Position numbers and translations under genes: made by a program. The notes under the pieces are model-generated. The model was given only the letters and a program-made list of their open reading frames with translations. It was not told the origin of the DNA and did no database searches. From positions 1 through 32,343 of the forward strand of contig NZ_QHJH01000075.1 of the NCBI RefSeq assembly GCF_003947455.1: a stretch of 32,343 bases of DNA, read 5' to 3'. This stretch comes from Streptomyces sp. WAC 04229. GTDB taxonomy: Bacteria; Actinomycetota; Actinomycetes; Streptomycetales; Streptomycetaceae. This document shows, piece by piece, positions 27,386 through 32,343 of the stretch; positions within the stretch are counted from its first letter, which is position 1; the number at the start of each line of letters is the position of its first letter.

Positions 27386-30088
27386 TTACAGGCCGTGGCG
27401 CTCGCGCGCCTCCTTCACGGCCGTCGCCTTGACCTCGCCGCGCCGGGCGAGCTGGGCCAGGGCCGCGACCACGATGGACTCGGCGTCGACACCGAAGTGC
27501 CGGCGGGCGGCGTCACGGGTGTCCGAGAGGCCGAAGCCGTCGGCACCGAGCGACGAGTAGTCCTGCTCGACCCACTGCGCGATCTGGTCAGGGACCTGGC
27601 GCATGTAGTCGGAGACCGCGAGGACCGGGCCCTCGGCGCCCTGGAGCGCCCGGCGGACGTACGGCACCCGCTCCTCGCCGCGCAGCAGCGCCGCGTCGGC
27701 GTCCATCGCGTCCCGGCGCAGCTCCGTCCAGGAGGTCGCGGACCACACGTCGGCGGCCACGCCCCACTCCTCGGCGAGCAGCCGCTGCGCCTTGAGCGCC
27801 CAGTGGATCGCCGTACCGGAGGACAGGAGCTGGAGCCGCGGGGCGTTCGCCGCCGGGGTCAGGCCCGCCGACTCCGCCGTGTTGAAGCGGTACAGGCCCT
27901 TGACGATGCCCTCGTCCACACCGGCGCCGGACGGCTTGGCCGGCTGCGGCATCGGCTCGTTGTAGACGGTCAGGTAGTAGAAGACGTTCGGGTCCTCGCC
28001 CGGGGCCGCCTCGCCGTACATCCGGCGCAGACCGTCCTTGACGATCGCCGCGACCTCGTACGCGAAGGCCGGGTCGTACGTCATCGCGGCCGGGTTGGTC
28101 GCCGCGATCGCCGGGGAGTGGCCGTCAGCGTGCTGGAGGCCCTCACCGGTCAGCGTGGTCCGGCCGGCCGTGGCGCCGACCAGGAAGCCGCGGCCGAGCT
28201 GGTCGCCGAGCTGCCACATCTGGTCGGCCGTGCGCTGCCAGCCGAACATCGAGTAGAAGATGTAGAACGGGATCATCGTCTCGCCGTGCGTCGCGTACGA
28301 CGTCGACGCGGCGATGAAGTCGGCCATCGAACCGGCCTCGGTGATCCCCTCGTTGAGGATCTGGCCGTTCTCGGCCTCCTTGTAGTACATCAGCTGGTCG
28401 CGGTCGACCGGCTCGTACGTCTGGCCCTTGGGGGAGTAGATCCCGAGGGACGGGAAGAGGCTCTCCATGCCGAAGGTGCGCGCCTCGTCGGGGACGATGG
28501 GCACCCAGCGCTTGCCGGTCTCCTTGTCGCGGACCAGGTCCTTGACCAGGCGGACGAAGGCCATGGTGGTGGCCACGCTCTGCGAGCCGGAGCCCTTGTC
28601 GAAGGAGGCGAACGCCTTCTCGGCGGGCGCGGGCAGCGGCGCGACCGGGTGCACGCGGCGGGCCGGGGCCGGACCGCCGAGGGCGGCGCGGCGCTCCTGG
28701 AGGTAGCGGACCTCGGGGGAGTCGGCGCCGGGGTGACCGTAGGGGACCACGCCGTCGACGAAGTCGCTGTCCTTGATCGGCAGACCGAGCAGGTCGCGCA
28801 TGTCCTTGAACTCGTCCACCGAGAGCTTCTTCATCTGGTGGTTGGCGTTCTTGGAGGCGAAGCCGGTGCCGAGGGTGTGGCCCTTGACCGTCTGGGCCAG
28901 GATCACGGTCGGCGCGCCCTTGTGGGCGAGCGCGGCCCGGTAGGCGGCGTAGACCTTGCGGGACTCGTGGCCGCCGCGCGAGTAGTGGAAACACTCGAGG
29001 ATCTTGTCGTCGGACAGCAGCTTCGCCATGGCGGCGAGCTCCGGGTCCTTGCCGAAGAAGTCCTCGCGGATGTAGGCGGCGTCACGCGTCTGGTACGTCT
29101 GCACCTGCGCGTCGGGTACCTCGCGCAGGCGGCGTACGAGCGCGCCGTTCGTGTCGAGCTGGAACAGCTCGTCCCACGCCGTGCCCCACAGGCTCTTGAC
29201 GACGTTCCAGCCGGCGCCGCGGAACTGGGCCTCCAGCTCCTGCACGATCTTGAAGTTGGCGCGGACCGGACCGTCGAGGCGCTGCAGGTTGCAGTTGATG
29301 ACGAAGGTCAGGTTGTCCAGGCCCTCGCGGGAGGCGAGGGTGAGCGCCGTGGTGGACTCGGGCTCGTCCATCTCGCCGTCGCCGAGGAACGCCCACACGT
29401 GGGAGTTGGTCAGGTCCTTGATGCCGCGGCTGGTCAGGTAGCGGTTGAACCGCGCCTGGTAGATCGCGGAGATCGGCCCGAGGCCCATGGAGACGGTGGG
29501 GAACTCCCACAGCCAGGGCAGGCGGCGCGGGTGCGGGTAGGACGGCAGTCCGTTGCCGCCGGCCTCGCGCCGGAAGTTGTCGAGGTGGTCCTCGGTCAGC
29601 CGGCCGTCGAGGAAGGCACGGGCGTAGATGCCGGGGGAGGCGTGGCCCTGGACGTAGAGCTGGTCGCCGGAGCCGTCACCCTCCTTGCCCTTGAAGAAGT
29701 GGTTGAAGCCGGTCTCGTACAGCCAGGCCGCGGAGGCGAAGGTGGCGATGTGGCCGCCGACGCCGTGCTTGCTGCCGCGGGTCACCATGGCGGCCGCGTT
29801 CCAGCGGTTCCAGGCGGTGATCCGCTGCTCCAGGTCCTCGTCGCCGTCCACCGCGGGCTCGTCGGCGGTCGGGATGGAGTTGACGTAGTCCGTCTCCAGC
29901 AGCTTCGGCAGCGCCAGGCCGGCGCCCTCGGCGCGCTCCAGCGTGCGGCGCATCAAGTACGCGGCACGGTGCGGCCCGGCCGCCTTGGTGACGGCGTCCA
30001 GGGAGGCCTGCCATTCGGCGGTCTCCTCGGGGTCGCGGTCCGGGAGCTGGTCGAGCTCGCTCGGCTGGATGGCTTTGGGGTCGGTCAT
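27386..30088 (-). CDS. aceE: pyruvate dehydrogenase E1 component, homodimeric
   Basis: E1 decarboxylates pyruvate with thiamine diphosphate and passes the acetyl group to the lipoyl arm of E2. At 900 residues it has the length of the homodimeric AceE class. The thiamine-diphosphate motif is GDGEMDEPES (about 236) through INCN (about 264). Other landmarks are GGHIATFASAAWLYE, a HADGHSPAIAATNP segment and FYIFYSMFGWQRTADQMW, all AceE-like. The ATG at 30088 has GAGGAAGG 8 nt upstream. A promoter with a palindrome inside it lies about 110-140 bp upstream, and a GntR/FCD regulator gene lies next to it. The lipoylated partner could be the E2 protein encoded at the right end of the window. Confidence 0.96.
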   Translation of the reverse strand: MTDPKAIQPSELDQLPDRDPEETAEWQASLDAVTKAAGPHRAAYLMRRTLERAEGAGLALPKLLETDYVNSIPTADEPAVDGDEDLEQRITAWNRWNAAAMVTRGSKHGVGGHIATFASAAWLYETGFNHFFKGKEGDGSGDQLYVQGHASPGIYARAFLDGRLTEDHLDNFRREAGGNGLPSYPHPRRLPWLWEFPTVSMGLGPISAIYQARFNRYLTSRGIKDLTNSHVWAFLGDGEMDEPESTTALTLASREGLDNLTFVINCNLQRLDGPVRANFKIVQELEAQFRGAGWNVVKSLWGTAWDELFQLDTNGALVRRLREVPDAQVQTYQTRDAAYIREDFFGKDPELAAMAKLLSDDKILECFHYSRGGHESRKVYAAYRAALAHKGAPTVILAQTVKGHTLGTGFASKNANHQMKKLSVDEFKDMRDLLGLPIKDSDFVDGVVPYGHPGADSPEVRYLQERRAALGGPAPARRVHPVAPLPAPAEKAFASFDKGSGSQSVATTMAFVRLVKDLVRDKETGKRWVPIVPDEARTFGMESLFPSLGIYSPKGQTYEPVDRDQLMYYKEAENGQILNEGITEAGSMADFIAASTSYATHGETMIPFYIFYSMFGWQRTADQMWQLGDQLGRGFLVGATAGRTTLTGEGLQHADGHSPAIAATNPAAMTYDPAFAYEVAAIVKDGLRRMYGEAAPGEDPNVFYYLTVYNEPMPQPAKPSGAGVDEGIVKGLYRFNTAESAGLTPAANAPRLQLLSSGTAIHWALKAQRLLAEEWGVAADVWSATSWTELRRDAMDADAALLRGEERVPYVRRALQGAEGPVLAVSDYMRQVPDQIAQWVEQDYSSLGADGFGLSDTRDAARRHFGVDAESIVVAALAQLARRGEVKATAVKEARERHGL

Positions 30089-30195
30089 GTCGCCGCCTTC
30101 CTCAGTCGAAGGGGGTTCCCTCATCGGCAGGGGTTCGGGGTGCCCTAGGTCTTTGGCAGGACAGGGCGTGGGGCTCGGGTGGAAGCCCGTCCGTG

Positions 30196-30225
30196 ACTGT
30201 AACTCCCTGATCGATGATCGATCAA
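30196..30225 (-). promoter_or_regulatory. predicted aceE promoter
   Basis: On the minus strand TTGATC (30225-30220) and TACAGT (30201-30196) are separated by 18 nt, a good sigma-70-type (HrdB) pair. It would start transcription about 100 nt before the aceE ATG. Confidence 0.6.
30208..30224. promoter_or_regulatory. 17-bp palindrome, candidate operator of aceE
   Basis: TGATCGAT-G-ATCGATCA is a perfect inverted repeat that overlaps the predicted -35 and the first part of the spacer. The position is typical of a repressor site. Which protein binds is unknown; the adjacent GntR/FCD regulator is one candidate. Confidence 0.6.
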
Positions 30226-30382
30226 AGGGTTGAGGGGCAAAACCTCTTGATTACGAGAAAGTCGGCACGGGGTGCCTTCGGCGATGGCACGCAGTGACCT
30301 TCAGGTTGGGGGTTTGTGCAGGTGAGCGCGGTGGAGCTCGGGTGGTTGCGGTGTGTTCGGCGGCTGCGGGCGCGTCGGGGCT

Positions 30383-30432
30383 GTTCGCGCAGTTCCCCGC
30401 GCCCCTGAAGGGGCGCGGGGAACTGCGCGAAC
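30383..30432. repeat. interspersed Streptomyces hairpin element, 24-bp perfect stem
   Basis: A 24-bp arm starting GTTCGCGCAGTTCCCCGCGC pairs exactly with its complement across a GA loop. I recognise the CGCAGTTCCCCGCGCCCCT unit as one of the commonest repeats in Streptomyces genomes. It lies about 60 nt past the gntR stop and may act as its terminator. Confidence 0.85.
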
Positions 30433-30457
30433 GGGGGTCTGGGGGCGGAGCCCCCAG
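30433..30457. repeat. GGGGGTCTGGGGGC module, copy 3
   Basis: This stem (CTGGGGGC with GCCCCCAG) directly follows the 24-bp hairpin. It is the same module as the core of the copies at 5091-5150 and 10411-10482, here without the GACGAGGCCGT part. Confidence 0.75.
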
Positions 30458-30491
30458 GGACGGGAAGGGTAGGGGCGGCGGGGGCGAAAAC

Positions 30492-31115
30492 CTACGCCCG
30501 GGGCGCGCAGCCCAGGACGTGGGACTTGACGATCTCCGGGATGCGGGGGTCCCGGCGGCGGAAGGCCGCGACCAGCTCCTCGTGCTCCTCCGCGTACGAC
30601 TGCTGCACCGTCCCCAGCCACCGTATCGACAGCGCCGTGAAGACCTCGATGCCCAGGCCCTCCCACGTGTGCAGCAGCACCGAGTTGCCCGCCGCGCGGA
30701 CCAGCTCGCGGTGGAAGCCCACCGTGTGCCGCACCTGGCCCGTCCCGTCGGAGACCCGGTCGGCCTCGTACAGCGCCGCGACGTGCGGCTCCAGGGCCGA
30801 GCAGTCCAGGGCGAGCCGGTCGGCCGCCAGCTCGGCCGCGATGGCCTCCAGGCCGGCCCGGACGGGGTAGCTCTCCTCCAGGTCGGCGGCGGTCAGGTTC
30901 CGCACCCGCACGCCCTTGTTCGGCGCCGACTCGATCAGCCGCAGTGACTCCAGCTCCCGCAGCGCCTCCCGCACCGGCGTCTGGCTGACCTCCAGCTCGG
31001 TGGCGATCCGGCGCTCCACGATCCGCTCGCCCGGCTGCCAGCGCCCGCTGATGATCCCTTCCAGGATGTGCTCGCGGATCTGTTCGCGCAGCGAGTGGAC
31101 GACGGGCGCGGTCAT
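30492..31115 (-). CDS. GntR family regulator, FCD domain (FadR subfamily)
   Basis: This 207-residue regulator has an N-terminal winged helix: LREQIREHILEGIISGRWQPGERI, then TELEVSQTPVREALRELESLRLI, then the wing NKGVRVRN. An all-helical FCD ligand domain follows (about 75-200), with the metal and ligand residues of the fold suggested by VGFHRELVRAAGN and the later EEHEELVAAF. FadR-subfamily members sense carboxylic acids such as pyruvate, lactate or acyl-CoA. Lying immediately upstream of aceE, it may play the part PdhR has in E. coli, but this is inference. The ATG has GAAGGAG 5 nt upstream. A TTGAC-n5-GACAA element overlaps its likely -10 and could mediate self-control. Confidence 0.92.
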   Translation of the reverse strand: MTAPVVHSLREQIREHILEGIISGRWQPGERIVERRIATELEVSQTPVREALRELESLRLIESAPNKGVRVRNLTAADLEESYPVRAGLEAIAAELAADRLALDCSALEPHVAALYEADRVSDGTGQVRHTVGFHRELVRAAGNSVLLHTWEGLGIEVFTALSIRWLGTVQQSYAEEHEELVAAFRRRDPRIPEIVKSHVLGCAPRA

Positions 31116-31156
31116 GGGAGCTCCTTCGGGAGGGGCCCCTTCGGCCCCTGGGGCGT

Positions 31157-31173
31157 TTGACGTTTAGACAATA
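31157..31173 (-). promoter_or_regulatory. candidate autoregulatory site and -10 of the gntR gene
   Basis: TTGAC-GTTTA-GACAA (31157-31171) is an imperfect inverted repeat of the size bound by FadR-type GntR proteins. On the minus strand a TATTGT hexamer (31173-31168) overlaps it and could be the -10. It lies about 45 nt upstream of the gntR start. Confidence 0.45.
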
Positions 31174-31265
31174 CGGCCGTCGCGGCGGGCGGGAAGGGTG
31201 CACGGGGGCGCTTCGGCGCAGGTGAGACGAGACTTACACAGCGTTCCCCGCCCCGAACACGGCGA

Positions 31266-31297
31266 TGCCCCCGCCCGGAGGATTCCGGGCGGGGGCA
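31266..31297 (-). terminator. terminator after the E2 gene
   Basis: TGCCCCCGCCCGGA pairs exactly with TCCGGGCGGGGGCA across a 4-nt GGAT loop, 27 nt past the E2 stop. Confidence 0.8.
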
Positions 31298-31323
31298 CCG
31301 TACAGGCCCACTGACGAGGGACT

Positions 31324-32343
31324 TTAAAGGCCGAGCTCGACCTCGAACTCGCCGGCCTCCAGGATCGCCTTGACCGCCGTCAGGTAGCGGGCGGCGTCGG
31401 CACCGTCCACCAGACGGTGGTCGTAGGACAGGGTCAGGTACGTCATGTCGCGGACGCCGATGACCGGGCCGTCCTCCGTCTCGATGACGGCCGGACGCTT
31501 GACCGTGGCACCGATGCCGAGGATGGCGACCTGGCCCGGCGGCACGATGATCGTGTCGAACAGCGCGCCGCGCGAACCGGTGTTGCTGATGGTGAAGGTC
31601 GCGCCGGCCAGCTCGTCCGGGCTGATCTTGCTGGCCCGCACCTTGCCCGCCAGGTCGGCGGTCGCCTTGGCGATGCCGGCCAGGTTGAGGTCACCGGCGT
31701 TCTTGATGACCGGGGTCATCAGGCCCTTCTCGGAGTCCACCGCGATACCGATGTTCTCGGTGTCGAAGTAGGTGATGGTCCCCTCGGCCTCGTTGATCTT
31801 GGCGTTGATCGGTGCGTGCGCCTTCAGCGCCTGGGCGGCGGCCCGGACGAAGAACGGCATCGGCGAGAGCTTGACGCCCTCACGGGCCGCGAACGCGTCC
31901 TTGGCCCGGCCGCGCAGCTTCATCAGGCGGGTGACGTCGACCTCGACGACCGACGACAGCTGGGCCTGCTCGTGCAGCGCCTTGACCATGTTGTCGCCGA
32001 TGACCTTGCGGATGCGGGGCATCTTGACGGTCTGGCCGCGCAGCGGGGAGGCCTCCAGGGTGGGGGCCTTCTTCGCGGCGGTGGCAGGAGCGGCAGCGGC
32101 GGGCGCCGGAGCGGCGGCCTTCGCGGCCTCGGCGGCGGCGATGACGTCCTGCTTGCGGATGCGGCCGCCGACGCCGGTGCCCTTGACGGTGGACAGGTCG
32201 ACGCCGTTCTCGGCGGCGAGCTTGCGCACCAGCGGGGTGACGTAGGCGCCGTCGTCCGCCGGCTGGGCGGCGGCCGGGGCGGCCGGTGCGGCCGCCGGAG
32301 CCGGGGCGGCCGGCTGCGGGGCGGGAGCCGGCCGCCCCGGCTC
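31324..32343 (-). CDS. sucB: 2-oxo-acid dehydrogenase E2 component, partial (5' end outside window)
   Basis: The last 340 codons of an E2 acyltransferase are present and the frame is open to the window edge. From the visible N-terminal side there is an Ala/Pro-rich linker, an E1/E3-binding domain (VTPLVRKLAAENGVDLS, then GTGVGGRIRKQDV) and a second Ala/Pro linker. The catalytic domain follows, with KMPRIRKVIGDNM, FTISNTGSRGALFDTIIV and the active-site SYDHRLVDGADAARYL (HxxxDG). The lipoyl domain or domains lie outside the window. Streptomyces E2 genes at this place are annotated as sucB (dihydrolipoamide succinyltransferase), but the sequence alone does not fix acetyl versus succinyl specificity. 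LipA and LipB encoded in this window would supply its cofactor. Confidence 0.9.
   Translation of the reverse strand, partial: EPGRPAPAPQPAAPAPAAAPAAPAAAQPADDGAYVTPLVRKLAAENGVDLSTVKGTGVGGRIRKQDVIAAAEAAKAAAPAPAAAAPATAAKKAPTLEASPLRGQTVKMPRIRKVIGDNMVKALHEQAQLSSVVEVDVTRLMKLRGRAKDAFAAREGVKLSPMPFFVRAAAQALKAHAPINAKINEAEGTITYFDTENIGIAVDSEKGLMTPVIKNAGDLNLAGIAKATADLAGKVRASKISPDELAGATFTISNTGSRGALFDTIIVPPGQVAILGIGATVKRPAVIETEDGPVIGVRDMTYLTLSYDHRLVDGADAARYLTAVKAILEAGEFEVELGL

Noticed and set aside
27395..30148. 917-aa open frame on the plus strand
   Set aside because: Antisense shadow of aceE, which has unmistakable domains on the minus strand.
1..32343. CRISPR array, tRNA, rRNA, transposase or integrase
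   Set aside because: None was recognised in reading either strand; the repeats present are dispersed palindromes without spacer regularity.

Overview
The window is high-GC actinobacterial chromosome, almost certainly Streptomyces. The evidence is the gene order glnII ... glnA - RDD - DUF4191 - lipA - lipB ... aceE - gntR - sucB, GlnR-type operators before both glutamine synthetase genes, several interspersed palindromes I recognise from Streptomyces genomes, and GTG starts. No rRNA, tRNA, CRISPR array, integrase or insertion sequence was seen.

Layout. (1) 1-7568, nitrogen region: a DUF6891 protein, glnII (eukaryotic-type glutamine synthetase) and glnA (adenylylatable type I enzyme). The 3.5 kb between the two synthetases holds a secreted DPBB-like protein, an ArsC-family protein, a small unknown protein and a small membrane protein. 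It also holds three gene remnants: a MarR regulator tail, an alpha/beta hydrolase without its N-terminus, and a winged-helix (HTH_42) piece. Interspersed repeats sit inside or beside two of the three. (2) 7569-13004, core genes: an RDD membrane protein, DUF4191, a 71-aa protein, lipA and lipB for lipoate synthesis and transfer, and a helix-turn-helix regulator with a TPR-like C-terminus. (3) 13086-20306, accessory block: a secreted trypsin-like protein that has lost its catalytic His and Ser and carries a bulb-lectin domain and six FG-GAP repeats; a 170-aa secreted protein just upstream of it; and, divergently, a 1221-aa ALF-repeat/coiled-coil protein ending in a probable RNase toxin domain. 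A two-zinc-ribbon protein whose ATG directly follows the toxin stop is the likely immunity protein. (4) 20391-27326, housekeeping and cell envelope: FAD oxidoreductase, TIGR01777 epimerase, GNAT, MarP-like membrane protease, PGRP-type amidase, DUF4240, WYL regulator. (5) 27386-32343, central carbon: aceE (pyruvate dehydrogenase E1), a GntR/FCD regulator, and the 3' part of a 2-oxo-acid dehydrogenase E2 gene (sucB-like) cut by the window edge.

How the genes connect. GlnR would tie glnA and glnII to nitrogen supply. LipA and LipB make the lipoyl cofactor required by the E2 protein at the right end, which works with AceE-type E1 enzymes. A GntR regulator next to aceE and a perfect palindrome inside the predicted aceE promoter suggest local control of pyruvate oxidation. 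The most novel part is the toxin/immunity block in region 3, which looks inserted between conserved core genes.
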